A stretch of 64,000 nt of DNA from Halomarina salina. GTDB taxonomy: Archaea; Halobacteriota; Halobacteria; Halobacteriales; Haloarculaceae. The stretch covers positions 930,001 through 994,000 of the forward strand of contig NZ_JALLGW010000001.1 in NCBI RefSeq assembly GCF_023074835.1. The letters are read 5' to 3'. The translations under genes were made by a program, and so were the position numbers. Below the pieces are notes generated by a model that had not been told where the DNA came from, did not search any database, and saw only the letters and a list, made by a program, of their open reading frames with translations. Below, piece after piece: positions 31,959-41,395 of this stretch (positions within the stretch are counted from its first letter, which is position 1; every line of letters starts with the position of its first letter).

Positions 31959-33688
31959 CCCGAACGCTCGACGGCGTCGGTGCGACCCCTCGGTCGGGCG
32001 TCGGCACCGTCGTCTGGTACCGCCCGGAGGCCGACCTCGAACTGGGCGACCCGGACTCGGAATCGGTCGACGCCGAGACCGAGCGCGAGCGGTTCGAGGA
32101 GGCACGCGAGGAGGCACGCGACGCCCTCCAGCGGGAGCGCGAGCGCACCGCAGAACGCGTCGGCGAGGAGGAGGCGGCCGTCTTCGACGCGCACGTCCAG
32201 TTCCTCGACGACCCGCAGGTGACCGACGGCGTCGAGCAGCGCATCGGCGACGGACTGCCCGCCGAACACGCCGTCGAGCGGACGTTCGCCGGGCACATCG
32301 AACAGTTCGAGGGGATGGACGGTCGGATGGCCGAACGCGCCGACGACCTCCGGGACGTGCGTGACCGGCTCCTCCGTCTCCTCACGGACACTGAAGCCAC
32401 CGACCTCACCGCGCTCCCCGAGGGGTCGGTCGTGTTCGCCGAACGACTTACGCCGAGCGACACGGCTCAACTGGACCCCGAGCGCGTGGCCGGGTTCGCC
32501 ACCGTCACCGGCGGGCGGACCTCCCACGCGGCCATCTTCGCCCGGTCGCTCGCGCTCCCGGCCGTCGTCGGCGTGGGCGACGACCTGCAGTCGGTCGAGG
32601 AGGGCGAGACGGTCGTCGTCGACGGCGACGCTGGCGAAGTCGTCGTCGACCCGGACGAGGAACGCCGCGCGGCCGCCGAGAGCGAGGACGCCGCCGAGGT
32701 CCGCCCCGACCCCGTCAGCACCGCCGACGGCACGGACATCGAGGTGGCGGCGAACGTCGGCCGCCCCGTGGAACTAGAGGGGGCGAGCGCGCAGGGTGCG
32801 GACGGCATCGGCCTGTTCCGCACCGAGTTCCTCTTCCTCGACCGCGAGTCGCCGCCCGACGAGGACGAACAGCACGAGGCCTACGTCGAGGCGCTCGACG
32901 CGTTCCCCGAGGGACGGGTCGTCGTCCGAACGCTCGACGTGGGCGGCGACAAGCCCGTCCCGTACCTCGACTTACCTGAAGAAGAGAACCCGTTCCTCGG
33001 CGAGCGCGGCATCCGACGCTCGCTCGGCCCGGACGCGGACCTCTTCGAGACGCAACTGCGCGCACTGCTGCGCGCCGGAGCCGACGGCGCGGGTGACCTC
33101 GCCGTCATGCTCCCGATGGTCACCCGCGTCGAGGAGTTCGAGGCCGCACGCGAACAGGTCGAGGCCGTCGCCGCGGACCTCGAAGAGGAGGGCATCGAGT
33201 ACGAGCACCCGGAACTCGGCGTGATGATAGAGACGCCCGCGGCGGTCTGGCTCGCGCCGGAACTCGCCGAACGGGCGGCGTTCCTCTCCATCGGGACGAA
33301 CGACCTGACGCAGTACGTCGAGGCGGCCGCCCGCGGCAACGAGGCCGTCGCCGACCTGCACGACCCGCGCCACCCGGCCGTGTTGCGCGCGATTCGGCAG
33401 ACCGTCGAGGCCGCCGAGGGGACGGACGCGTGGGTCGGCATGTGCGGCGAGATGGCGGGCGACCCCGACCTGACCGAACTGCTCGTCGGCCTCGGTCTCG
33501 ACGAGTTGAGCATGAGCGCCGTCACCGTCCCCGCGGTGAAGGCCCGCATCGAGGCGACGCGGACCGACGCGGCCCGCGACCTCGCGGAGCGGGCGTGCGC
33601 CGCGAGCACGACCGACGAGGTCGTCGCCCTCCTCGAATCCGCTACCGAGACCTCAGAGACCACACCTACGGAGACACCTCAATCATGA
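31955..33688 (+). CDS. ptsI: PTS enzyme I
   Basis: 577 residues. Transfers phosphate from phosphoenolpyruvate to HPr. The phosphorylated histidine is H191 in TGGRTSHAAIFARSLALP; the PEP-binding C-terminal barrel shows GIGLFRTEFLFLDR, VVVRTLDVGGDK and LSIGTNDLTQYVEAAARGN, plus the catalytic-loop Cys in VGMCGEMAGD. The order N-domain, His domain, PEP barrel is complete. It begins with ATGA overlapping HPr and ends overlapping ptfB by 4 nt. Confidence 0.95.
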   Translation: MTRTLDGVGATPRSGVGTVVWYRPEADLELGDPDSESVDAETERERFEEAREEARDALQRERERTAERVGEEEAAVFDAHVQFLDDPQVTDGVEQRIGDGLPAEHAVERTFAGHIEQFEGMDGRMAERADDLRDVRDRLLRLLTDTEATDLTALPEGSVVFAERLTPSDTAQLDPERVAGFATVTGGRTSHAAIFARSLALPAVVGVGDDLQSVEEGETVVVDGDAGEVVVDPDEERRAAAESEDAAEVRPDPVSTADGTDIEVAANVGRPVELEGASAQGADGIGLFRTEFLFLDRESPPDEDEQHEAYVEALDAFPEGRVVVRTLDVGGDKPVPYLDLPEEENPFLGERGIRRSLGPDADLFETQLRALLRAGADGAGDLAVMLPMVTRVEEFEAAREQVEAVAADLEEEGIEYEHPELGVMIETPAAVWLAPELAERAAFLSIGTNDLTQYVEAAARGNEAVADLHDPRHPAVLRAIRQTVEAAEGTDAWVGMCGEMAGDPDLTELLVGLGLDELSMSAVTVPAVKARIEATRTDAARDLAERACAASTTDEVVALLESATETSETTPTETPQS

Positions 33689-34194
33689 ACTTCGTCGCAG
33701 TCACGTCCTGTCCGACCGGTATCGCACACAGCCAGATGGCCGCGGAGAACCTCGAACAGACCGCCGAGCGCATGGGTCACGACATCCGCGTCGAGATTCA
33801 GGGCGCGATGGGGACCGAGGACGAACTCTCCTCGGAGGAGATAGCGTCCGCGGACGCGGTCATCATCGCCGCGGACACGTCGGTCGACCGCAGTCGCTTC
33901 GAGCGCGCCGGCGTCCCCGTCGTCAAGGGCGGCGTGAAGGAGGGCGTCAACGACGCCGAGAGCCTCGTCGAGCAGGCCGAGGCGGCCGCCCGAGGCGAGG
34001 ACCCCGAGTCGGTCGGTTCGGCCGACGACGCGGAACCGTCCGCCGCCGACTCCGGACCCGGAACGGCGTCGCCGGAGTCGAACGGTCAGGCGGGGACGAC
34101 CGGAGAGTCGGGGACGGACCGTCCGAGCCCCGACCAGATCGGTGGCGACCCGCGGAAGGGGCTGTTCGCCCGCCTGAAGCGCCTGTTCTCCTGA
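33685..34194 (+). CDS. ptfB: Fructose PTS EIIB component with long C-terminal extension
   Basis: 169 residues from the ATG overlapping the ptsI stop. The phosphorylated cysteine is C9 in AVTSCPTGIAHSQMAAENLE, the fructose EIIB signature. The core ends near residue 100. Residues about 105-158 are acidic low-complexity sequence, and the last 11 residues (GLFARLKRLFS) would form a basic amphipathic helix. Free-standing fructose EIIB proteins are usually about 100-110 residues, so this tail is unusual and might tether EIIB to the membrane near EIIC; that is inference. It is the last gene of the operon. Confidence 0.92.
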   Translation: MNFVAVTSCPTGIAHSQMAAENLEQTAERMGHDIRVEIQGAMGTEDELSSEEIASADAVIIAADTSVDRSRFERAGVPVVKGGVKEGVNDAESLVEQAEAAARGEDPESVGSADDAEPSAADSGPGTASPESNGQAGTTGESGTDRPSPDQIGGDPRKGLFARLKRLFS

Positions 34195-34221
34195 GACCGT
34201 TCACGCATCGCTACCGTCCGT

Positions 34222-34407
34222 CTACTGCTCCCGTGAACCCCGACCGCGGAGCCGACGGTACAGGCTCCGCGCCCCGGAGACGAGGAACGCGAGCACGCCG
34301 ACGGCGAGCGCTCCGAGGGCCAGCAGCCACGGGCCGCGCTGGTCGTCGCCGTCCGCGGAGTCGATGCCGTCGGGGAGGTCGCCAGCCACCTCGTCGTGGT
34401 CGCTCAC
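34222..34407 (-). CDS. Small single-helix membrane protein
   Basis: 61 residues: an acidic N-terminal 24 residues, one transmembrane segment (GPWLLALGALAVGVLAFLV, about 25-43) and a basic tail (YRRLRGRGSREQ). The charge distribution predicts the C-terminus inside. Its ATG overlaps the stop of the nucleotidyltransferase gene, so the two are co-translated. Function unknown; it is convergent with ptfB. Confidence 0.5.
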   Translation of the reverse strand: MSDHDEVAGDLPDGIDSADGDDQRGPWLLALGALAVGVLAFLVSGARSLYRRLRGRGSREQ

Positions 34408-35423
34408 GCGTCGTCCCCACTCAGTCGGTCGACCACGTCACGCACGCGCTGTGCCTCGCGGGTCGGCACCACCAGCACGTTGCCGTCGTAGGCGGCGACG
34501 GTGAGGTCCGAGACGCCGACGGTGCTGACGTGCTGGCCCTCGCCCGCCGCGACGACGCAGTTCTCGGTGTCGACGGTGAGCGCGTCGCCGAGGACGACGT
34601 TCCCGCCCTCGTCGGCCGCGTCGGCGAACACCCGGACCAGCGCGTCCCACGCGCCCAGGTCGTCCCAGTCGAACGTGGCCGGGACGACGGCGACGTTCCG
34701 GGCGTCTTCGAGGACGGCGTAGTCCACGCTCACTGGTTCGCAGAGCGCGAACGCGCGCTCGGCGTTGCCCGCCTCGACGCCCTTGACGAGTTGTGCGAGG
34801 TCGCCGCGCCGGGCTTCGTCGAGGAACGCGTCGGGCGTCCACGCGAACATCCCGGCGTTCCAGAGGAAGCCGTTGTAGCGGTAGCGTTCGGCCGCGCCCG
34901 CGTCGGGTTTCTCGAAGAACCCCGCAGCGTCGTGGTAGCCGTCGCGCTCCTCGCCGGGCTTGATGTAGCCGTAGCCGGTCGCCGCGCGGTCGGGTTCGAC
35001 GCCGAGGGTGACCAGCGCGTCCGTCTCGCTCGCCACCTCGCAGGCGCGCCGGGCGACGCCAGCGAAGTCGCCCTCGACGTAGTGGTCGCTCGGGAGGTTG
35101 AGGAGGACGGTGTCGTCGTGGCCCGCGTCGGCTTCGCGTTCGCGGACTTCGTGCGCCGCGTAGACGAGCGCCGGCCCCGTATCCCGTCCGGCGGGTTCGA
35201 CCAGCACCTCGGCGTCGGGTGCGTGGTCGGCGATGTCGTCGGCGTAGTCGGGGCGCGTGAGGACGTAGACCGTGTCGGCCACCTCGCTCGCGCGCTCGAC
35301 GGTCCGGGCCAGGAGCGACGGGCCGTCGCCGAACGAGAGGAACTGTTTCGGGCGCTGTTCGGAGCTGGCGGGGTACATCCGGGTACCCCTCCCACCGGCG
35401 AGGACGACTGCGACGACGTGCAT
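34404..35423 (-). CDS. Mannose-1-phosphate guanylyltransferase-like nucleotidyltransferase
   Basis: 339 residues. Signature VVLAGGRGTRMYPASSEQRPK (about 6-26, given here by its key residues) contains the GGxGTR...PK nucleotide-binding loop; NLPSDHYV (metal-binding Asp) and YGYIKPG, FFEKPD, WNAGMFAW and VDYAVLE follow in the order seen in GDP-mannose pyrophosphorylases. It lacks the C-terminal phosphomannose isomerase domain of bifunctional enzymes. Likely product GDP-mannose for glycosylation, though other hexose-1-phosphates are possible. Co-translated with the small membrane gene downstream. Confidence 0.85.
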   Translation of the reverse strand: MHVVAVVLAGGRGTRMYPASSEQRPKQFLSFGDGPSLLARTVERASEVADTVYVLTRPDYADDIADHAPDAEVLVEPAGRDTGPALVYAAHEVREREADAGHDDTVLLNLPSDHYVEGDFAGVARRACEVASETDALVTLGVEPDRAATGYGYIKPGEERDGYHDAAGFFEKPDAGAAERYRYNGFLWNAGMFAWTPDAFLDEARRGDLAQLVKGVEAGNAERAFALCEPVSVDYAVLEDARNVAVVPATFDWDDLGAWDALVRVFADAADEGGNVVLGDALTVDTENCVVAAGEGQHVSTVGVSDLTVAAYDGNVLVVPTREAQRVRDVVDRLSGDDA

Positions 35424-35514
35424 GACTCCGCGTTGGAGGGGGGCCGACTAATCGCTGTGGCCGTCGGGGTCGGGAGTCGGTGCGCGGTCGGCGCTGTCGG
35501 GACGGCGACCGGAC

Positions 35515-35826
35515 TCAGCCCGAATCGCCGTCCTCGCCCTGGCCCCACGTCTGGATGCGGCCCTCGCGGATGTCCTCGACGCAGCCCACGCAGTCCTGGT
35601 GGTCCGGGTCGAAGCAGTCCGGCCGGGAGCCGCGGTCCAGGTCCACCGCCCGCTTCTCGGCGTAGCGCCGACAGACGATGCGGACCTTGCCGTCGTCGTC
35701 CACGTCGAGGTCCGCGGCGGTCGCCTGGCGGGCGGTGTCGTAGGCGTGCTTGGCCGCGCCGACCTGCCGCCCCGCCTCGCGGAACTTCGACCGGAGGATG
35801 CGTTCCAGTCGACGGCGGTTGCTCAT
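35515..35826 (-). CDS. Conserved haloarchaeal Cys-containing small protein
   Basis: 103 residues from the ATG at 35826. A basic N-terminal helix (MSNRRRLERILRSKFREAGR) is followed by a helix and a cysteine-bearing C-terminal region (RIVCRRYAEKRAVDLD, CFDPDHQDCVGCVEDIREG) with four cysteines and a histidine that could bind zinc. It reads like a nucleic-acid-binding protein, but I do not recognise a named domain. It is divergent from the alpha/beta hydrolase gene; the upstream extension of the frame is rejected for composition. Confidence 0.55.
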   Translation of the reverse strand: MSNRRRLERILRSKFREAGRQVGAAKHAYDTARQATAADLDVDDDGKVRIVCRRYAEKRAVDLDRGSRPDCFDPDHQDCVGCVEDIREGRIQTWGQGEDGDSG

Positions 35827-35990
35827 ACTCGCTAGACGGGAGCGGCCCCCAAAGTACCGTCGGGTGAGGCGGTCCGTGGTGGCTGCCGAGCGCCGTCCTC
35901 GCGTGGCCCGGCCCGCCGGCTCGTGCCGCCACCTGCTCGCGGACCGAGTCGGGGCGTACAGTTTTGCTGCGTGGCCGAAACGGTGGCACC

Positions 35991-36836
35991 ATGCCACGAA
36001 CGGACGAGTTCGTCGTCGCCGGTGACACAGAACTGCACTACTCGGCGTGGGGCGACGCGGACGCCCCGCCGGTCGTCTGCGTCCACGGCCTCTCGCGGGT
36101 CGGCCGGGACTTCGACCCGCTGGCGCGTCGGCTCGCGGACGACTACCGCGTCCTCTGTCCGGACGTGCCGGGACGAGGGCTGAGCGAGTGGGCCGACGAC
36201 CCCGCCGATTACACGGGAACGGCGCTGGGCCAGACCTGCGTCGAGTTCTGCGACGCGCTGGACCTCGACGAACTGCGCTGGGTCGGCACCTCGATGGGCG
36301 GCCAGCTCGGGATGGGGTTGGCCGCCGGACCGCTCGCCGACCGCATCACGCACCTCGTGATGAACGACGTCGGCCCCGCGCCGGGCGAGGACGAGGACGC
36401 CGCCGAGGGTATCGAGCGCATCGTCGACTACCTCTCGAACCCGCCCGCGTTCGACCGACTGACCGGACTGGAGGAGTTCTACCGCGACAACTACGACACG
36501 TTCAGCGAGATGAGCGACGACGAGTGGCGGCGGTTCACCGTCTCCTCCGCGCGCCGGACCGAGGACGGCCAGTTCTCGCCCGCCTACGACCCCGACGTGG
36601 TCGAACCGCTGCTCACCGAGGAACAGGACACCGACCCGTGGGCCGTCTGGGAGGCCGTCGACGTCCCGACGCTCGTGCTGAAGGGCGAGCACTCCGACAT
36701 CCTCGCGGACGCGACGTTCGAGGAGATGCAGGAGCGCCGTCCGGACGTCGAGACGCACGTGTACGACTGCGGTCACGCGCCGTCGCTCAACGTCCCCGAG
36801 CAGAACCACCCCATCGAGCGGTTCCTGTCGTCGTAG
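35991..36836 (+). CDS. Alpha/beta hydrolase
   Basis: 281 residues. The nucleophile elbow GTSMGG supplies the catalytic Ser (about residue 95); the oxyanion region is HGLSRVGRDFDPL; late acidic and His residues are in LVLKGEHSDIL and DCGHAPSLN, completing a Ser-Asp-His triad. Related proteins include esterases and haloperoxidase-like hydrolases, and the substrate is unknown. The start is the ATG at 35991; a TATA-like tacagttttgctg at about 35955 supports it. It stands alone between the Cys-rich gene and rpa3. Confidence 0.85.
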   Translation: MPRTDEFVVAGDTELHYSAWGDADAPPVVCVHGLSRVGRDFDPLARRLADDYRVLCPDVPGRGLSEWADDPADYTGTALGQTCVEFCDALDLDELRWVGTSMGGQLGMGLAAGPLADRITHLVMNDVGPAPGEDEDAAEGIERIVDYLSNPPAFDRLTGLEEFYRDNYDTFSEMSDDEWRRFTVSSARRTEDGQFSPAYDPDVVEPLLTEEQDTDPWAVWEAVDVPTLVLKGEHSDILADATFEEMQERRPDVETHVYDCGHAPSLNVPEQNHPIERFLSS

Positions 36837-36890
36837 GTCGCGTACTCTCGTTCCTGACCGTCCGGATTCTTCACTTCCACCCCGGTTACG

Positions 36891-36903
36891 ACAGTTTAAC
36901 TAC
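36891..36903 (+). promoter_or_regulatory. TATA box for the rpa3 operon
   Basis: acagtttaacta lies about 65 nt before the ATG at 36963, predicting a 5' leader of roughly 35-40 nt with a GGAG Shine-Dalgarno-like site just before the gene. Confidence 0.45.
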
Positions 36904-36962
36904 CGGCAAGAACCAACCGGCGTACGTCTCCCACTGAACACACGCGGAGACGGAGCAAACCA

Positions 36963-37895
36963 ATGGCTGACTTACACCAGCACGCGGAAGAGATTCACGC
37001 CCAGTTCTCCGATACGCTCGACGTGTCGGTCGAAGAAATCGAGGAGCGACTGGAGACGCTCGTCGACGAGTACAAGGTCCCGGCCGACGAGGCTCGACGC
37101 TCTATCGTGTCGAGCTACCTCGACGAGGCCGACATGGACCGCGACGAACTCGGCGGCGGCGGTGGCGGCAACGAACTCGTCCAGGCGGCCGATATCGACC
37201 AGGACGAGCAGTGGGTCGACCTCCGGGTCAAACTGGTCGACCTCTGGGAGCCACGCAGCGACGCCATCTCGCAGGTCGGGCTGCTCGGCGACGAGTCGGG
37301 CACCATCAAGTTCGTCTCGTTCCAGACGAGCGACCTGCCGAAACTGGAGGAGGGCAAATCCTACAGCCTCGGCAACGTCGTCACCGACGAGTACGAGGGG
37401 CGCTACTCGGTGAAGCTCAACCGCACGACGAGCATCCAGGAACTCGACGAGGAGGTCGAGGTGGGCGACGACTCGACGGAGGTCGAGGGCGCGCTCATCG
37501 ACGTCCAGCGCGGGTCGGGGCTCATCAAGCGCTGCCCCGAGGAGGACTGCACCCGCGTCCTCCAGAACGGCCGCTGTAGCGAACACGGCGAGGTCGACGG
37601 CGAGTTCGACCTGCGAATCAAGGCGGTCCTCGACGACGGCGAGACGGTCCACGAGGTCATCTTCGACCAGGAGGCGACCGAGGAGCTCACCGGCGTCGAA
37701 CTGGAGGAGGCGAAGGGGATGGCGATGGACGCCCTCGACACGAGCGTCGTCGCCGACGAGATGAAAGCCGAGATTCTCGGTCTGTACTACCGCGTGCGCG
37801 GCCCGACGTTCGGTCGCTACGTGCTGGCAGACGAGTTCGAGCGCCTCGGGCCGGTCGACGCTGGCGACGCGCTCATCAAAGCGAGGTCGATGTAG
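36963..37895 (+). CDS. rpa3: Single-stranded DNA-binding protein, RPA-like
   Basis: 310 residues. Binds ssDNA in replication and repair. A helical N-terminal segment (1-60), a Gly-rich hinge (GGGGGG, 64-69), one OB-fold (about 75-160: WVDLRVKLVDLWEPRSDAIS, GTIKFVSFQTSDLP) and a zinc finger with C191, C196, C205 and H208. The length and single OB-fold plus zinc finger resemble Haloferax RPA3 (about 311 residues) rather than the three-OB RPA1. The gene order rpa then COG3390 partner also matches the rpa3 operon. The stop abuts the next ATG. Confidence 0.85.
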   Translation: MADLHQHAEEIHAQFSDTLDVSVEEIEERLETLVDEYKVPADEARRSIVSSYLDEADMDRDELGGGGGGNELVQAADIDQDEQWVDLRVKLVDLWEPRSDAISQVGLLGDESGTIKFVSFQTSDLPKLEEGKSYSLGNVVTDEYEGRYSVKLNRTTSIQELDEEVEVGDDSTEVEGALIDVQRGSGLIKRCPEEDCTRVLQNGRCSEHGEVDGEFDLRIKAVLDDGETVHEVIFDQEATEELTGVELEEAKGMAMDALDTSVVADEMKAEILGLYYRVRGPTFGRYVLADEFERLGPVDAGDALIKARSM

Positions 37896-38516
37896 ATGTC
37901 CGGAGCACCCACCCGCGAAGTCGCCCGACGGGTCTTCGCAACCGAGTTCAACGACGCCCAGTACACGTTCAAGGAGTCCGACGAGGAGCGCGCACCGGTC
38001 TACGCGCTGCTCCCCTCGGGCGAACGCGCCAACCGCGTGTTCGTCGTCGGGACGCTGACGGAGACCGAGGACGTCGGCTCCGACTCCGAGTACTGGCAGG
38101 GTCGCGTCGTCGACCCCTCGGGGACGTTCTTCATGTACGCCGGCCAGTACCAGCCGGAGGCCGCGAACTTCCTGCGCGAGGCCGAACCGCCGGTCTACGT
38201 CGCCGTCGCGGGCAAACCCCGCACCTTCGAGACCGACGACGGGGACGTCAACGTCTCGCTCCGTCCGGAGTCCGTCACCGCGGTGGACGCCGACACGCGC
38301 GACCGCTGGGTCGTCGAGACGGCGACGCGGACGCTCGAACGGATTCAGGCAGTGGAGTCCGACGAGGCCACGGAGAACGAGTACGTGACGATGGCCCGCG
38401 AGCAGTACGGCGACGAGGAAGGGACGCTGGACCTCGACCAGTACCGCCGCGCCGCACTCGGCGCGCTGGAGGAACTGGACGAGGAGGAGGCGGAAGCGCA
38501 GGCATCCGCGCAGTAA
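37896..38516 (+). CDS. rpap3: RPA-associated protein (COG3390)
   Basis: 206 residues. An N-terminal OB-fold-like domain (RVFVVGTLTETEDVGSDSEY, GRVVDPSGTFFMYAGQYQPE) is followed by a C-terminal helical, acidic tail (ALEELDEEEAEAQASAQ). COG3390 proteins pair specifically with their operon RPA in haloarchaea and contribute to ssDNA binding and repair. It starts with ATG directly after the rpa3 TAG, so the two are translated together. Confidence 0.85.
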   Translation: MSGAPTREVARRVFATEFNDAQYTFKESDEERAPVYALLPSGERANRVFVVGTLTETEDVGSDSEYWQGRVVDPSGTFFMYAGQYQPEAANFLREAEPPVYVAVAGKPRTFETDDGDVNVSLRPESVTAVDADTRDRWVVETATRTLERIQAVESDEATENEYVTMAREQYGDEEGTLDLDQYRRAALGALEELDEEEAEAQASAQ

Positions 38517-38544
38517 CGCTCCCGAACACCGCCGTCGACTCCCC

Positions 38545-40167
38545 TTACTCCGTCTTTTCGACGTTCTCGTCGAGCGCCTGCTGGAGTGCGCCCGTCGCGA
38601 CGAGCGCGTCCACCGCCTCCATCTCGGGGGCGAGCGGTCGGTCGTCGTCCAGCGGCGGCACCACTTCACGAACGGCCCGATACGCCGCCCCGGTCCCGAC
38701 GCCGTGGTCGAGGTCAGGGTCGACGAACTCGGCGGCCTGTGCGCCACACAACAGCTCCACGGCGACGACCTGCCGAGCGTTCCTCAGCGTCCGGCGGGCG
38801 GCGTGGGCTGCCGTCGCGGACATCGAGACGTGGTCCTCCTGGTTGCCGCTGACTGGCGTGTTGTCGACTGACACTCGCCCGACGGTGCGACACTCCGAGA
38901 CGAGCGACGCGGCGGTGTACTGGGCGATCATGTACCCCGACCGGACGCCGCTCTCGGGCGTGAGGAACGGCGGGAGGTGCGACTCCTGGACGTTGGGGTT
39001 CAGCATCCGGTCGGTCCGGCGCTCCGAGATGGCGGCGAGTTCGGTCAGCGCGCTCACGAGGTAGTCGAGACGGAGCGCGAGCGGTTCGCCGTGGAAGTTC
39101 CCGCCCGACACCACGTCGGCCGCGTCGGTGCCGGAGGACCGCCGGTCCACCTCGCCGACCGGGAAGACCAGCGGGTTGTCGGTCGCGCTGTTGAGTTCGA
39201 CTTCGACGGCTTCGCGGAGGTGCTGCACGGCGTCGCGAACCGCGCCGTGGACCTGCGGGAGACAGCGCAGCGAGTAGGCGTCCTGCACCCGGTCGCAGTT
39301 GCGGTGTGACTCGACGATTTCGGAGCCGTCGCAGTGGGCCTTGACCCGACTCGCGCTGACGGTCTGGCCGACGTGGGGGCGGACGCGTTGGATGGCGGCG
39401 TCGCAGGCCGCCGTCGTGCCCATCGTCACCTCGATAGTGAGCGCGCCCGCGGCGTCGGCGGCCTCGCAGAGTCGCTCGGCGTCGACGACGAGCAGTGCGG
39501 CGAGACCGACCGACAGTTGGGTACCGTTGATGAGCGCGAGACCCTCCTTCGCGCGCAGCGTGAGCGGGTCGCGGTCGACGCTCGCGAGCGCTTCCTGTCC
39601 GGAGACGCGCTCGGTGAGCGAGTCGCCGCCTGGGTCGGGTTCGACGTCCGCCTCGCCCTCGCCGAGCAGGACGAGCGCCATGTGCGCCAGCGGCGCGAGG
39701 TCGCCGCTCGCGCCGAGGCTGCCCCGCGATTTGACGACCGGGTGGACGCGCTCGTTCAGCAGCGTCACGAGGTGGTCGACGACGACCTCGCGGACCCCCG
39801 AGTAGCCCTTCACGAGCGCGTTGATGCGAGTGACCATCAGCGCCCTGACCTCCTCGCGGTCGAGTTCGCGACCCGCCCCGGCGGCGTGACTGCGAATCAG
39901 GTTCGTCTGCAACTCGTCGACCTGCTCGGGCGGGATGCGCGTGTCCACGAGGTCGCCGAACCCGGTGTTGATGCCGTACACCGCCTCGCCGCTCTCGACG
40001 ATGCCCTCGACGCGGTCGCGGGCGTCGCGGACTCGCTGGCGGGCGTCGTCGGTCACCGCCACCGGCGCGTCGTGGCGGGCGACCCGGACGACGTCCTCGG
40101 GCGTCAGCGTCTCGCCGTCGAGTTCGACCGGGGTCGGGCCGTCGTCCTGTTTCTGCGAGTCACTCAC
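38545..40167 (-). CDS. hutH: Histidine ammonia-lyase
   Basis: 540 residues from a GTG. First step of histidine degradation: histidine to urocanate plus ammonia. The MIO cofactor forms from A153-S154-G155 in GSLGASGDLAPLAHM; the catalytic Tyr lies in GINTGFGDL, and QEDHVSMS, QYTAASL and RTDRMLNPN are further conserved active-site segments. The length is close to the usual 510 residues. Its GTG lies 8 nt inside the end of hutI, so it is the last of four overlapping hut genes. Confidence 0.96.
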   Translation of the reverse strand: MSDSQKQDDGPTPVELDGETLTPEDVVRVARHDAPVAVTDDARQRVRDARDRVEGIVESGEAVYGINTGFGDLVDTRIPPEQVDELQTNLIRSHAAGAGRELDREEVRALMVTRINALVKGYSGVREVVVDHLVTLLNERVHPVVKSRGSLGASGDLAPLAHMALVLLGEGEADVEPDPGGDSLTERVSGQEALASVDRDPLTLRAKEGLALINGTQLSVGLAALLVVDAERLCEAADAAGALTIEVTMGTTAACDAAIQRVRPHVGQTVSASRVKAHCDGSEIVESHRNCDRVQDAYSLRCLPQVHGAVRDAVQHLREAVEVELNSATDNPLVFPVGEVDRRSSGTDAADVVSGGNFHGEPLALRLDYLVSALTELAAISERRTDRMLNPNVQESHLPPFLTPESGVRSGYMIAQYTAASLVSECRTVGRVSVDNTPVSGNQEDHVSMSATAAHAARRTLRNARQVVAVELLCGAQAAEFVDPDLDHGVGTGAAYRAVREVVPPLDDDRPLAPEMEAVDALVATGALQQALDENVEKTE

Positions 40168-41395
40168 GCCGAACCACCCCGGACTCCGCGACCACCGAAC
40201 CGCCCGTCACGACCGTCTCCACGACGTTCTGACCGAATCGGTACGGGACGTGGACGTGCGACGGCGCGTCGAGGACGAGCAGGTCGCCTCGCTGGCCCGC
40301 CGCGAGCGTCCCGCGGTCCTCGCGGTCCATCGCCAGCGCGCCCCCGTGCGTGGCCGCGGCGAGCGCCTCGGCGGGCGGCAGCCGCATCCCGACGCAGGCG
40401 AGCGTCGTCGCGAACCCCATGCTCGGCGCGTAGCAGTTCGGGTTGAAGTCGCTCGCGATGGCGACGGTCGCCCCCGCCTCCCGGAACGGGACGTGGTCGG
40501 CGTACTCCGCGCCGAGGCCGAACGCCGTGCCCGGGAGGAAGACGGGGACGACGCCCGCTTCGGCGATGGCCTGGGCGTCCTCGGGGCTCGCGTGGAGCAG
40601 GTGGTCGGCGCTCGTCGCGCCCACCTCCGCGGCCAGTTGCGCGCCGCCGAGTCGGACGAACTCCTCGGCGTGGACCTTCGGGGTGAGGCCGTGTTCGACA
40701 CCCGCCTCCAGCACGCGTCGGGACTGCTCGACGCTGAACACCCCCTCCTCGCAGAACACGTCGCAGAACTCCGCCACGCCCTGCTCGGCCACTGCCGGGA
40801 GCTGTTCGTCGACGACCTGCTCGGTGTAGGACTCTGCGTCGCTGTCCTCGGGAACCGCGTGCGCTCCCATGAACGTGGGGACCACGTCGACCGGGTGCGC
40901 GTCGTCGGCGCGGTCGAGGACGTCTAGCATCCGCAGTTCGGTCTCTGTATCGAGGCCGTACCCCGACTTCACCTCGACGGTGGTCGTCCCGTGGGCGCAC
41001 ATCGCGTCGAGGCGCTCCAGCATCGCGTCGAGCAGTTCGTCGTCGCTCGCCTCCCGGACGGCACGGACGGTCCGGAGGATGCCGCCGCCCTCGGCCAGGA
41101 TGTCCTGATAGTCCTTCCCGCGCAGTTTCGCGGCGAACTCGTCCGACCGGTCGCCGGCGAACAGCGAGTGGGTGTGCGAGTCGGCGAACCCAGGCACGAC
41201 CGTCTTCTCAGAGGCGTCGACGGCGCGGTCGGCGTTCTCGGGTGGGTGCTCCCTCGTGACCTCCTCGGTCGGGCCGACGGCGACGACCGTCCCGTCCTCG
41301 ATGGCGACCGCTGCATCGTCGATGCGCTCGGCGTCCGCTCCACCGACGAACACCTCGCTCGCGTCGTGGACGACGAGGGACTCGTCACCCGTCAT
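40160..41395 (-). CDS. hutI: Imidazolonepropionase
   Basis: 411 residues from the ATG at 41395. Third step of histidine degradation: opens imidazolone-5-propionate to N-formimino-glutamate. An amidohydrolase with metal ligands H74/H76 in GFADSHTHSLFAG, His in KVHAEEF, His in SADHLLHAS and Asp in IASDFNPNC; substrate-binding VKSGYGLD is conserved. It overlaps hutG by 4 nt and hutH by 8 nt. Confidence 0.95.
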   Translation of the reverse strand: MTGDESLVVHDASEVFVGGADAERIDDAAVAIEDGTVVAVGPTEEVTREHPPENADRAVDASEKTVVPGFADSHTHSLFAGDRSDEFAAKLRGKDYQDILAEGGGILRTVRAVREASDDELLDAMLERLDAMCAHGTTTVEVKSGYGLDTETELRMLDVLDRADDAHPVDVVPTFMGAHAVPEDSDAESYTEQVVDEQLPAVAEQGVAEFCDVFCEEGVFSVEQSRRVLEAGVEHGLTPKVHAEEFVRLGGAQLAAEVGATSADHLLHASPEDAQAIAEAGVVPVFLPGTAFGLGAEYADHVPFREAGATVAIASDFNPNCYAPSMGFATTLACVGMRLPPAEALAAATHGGALAMDREDRGTLAAGQRGDLLVLDAPSHVHVPYRFGQNVVETVVTGGSVVAESGVVRRE

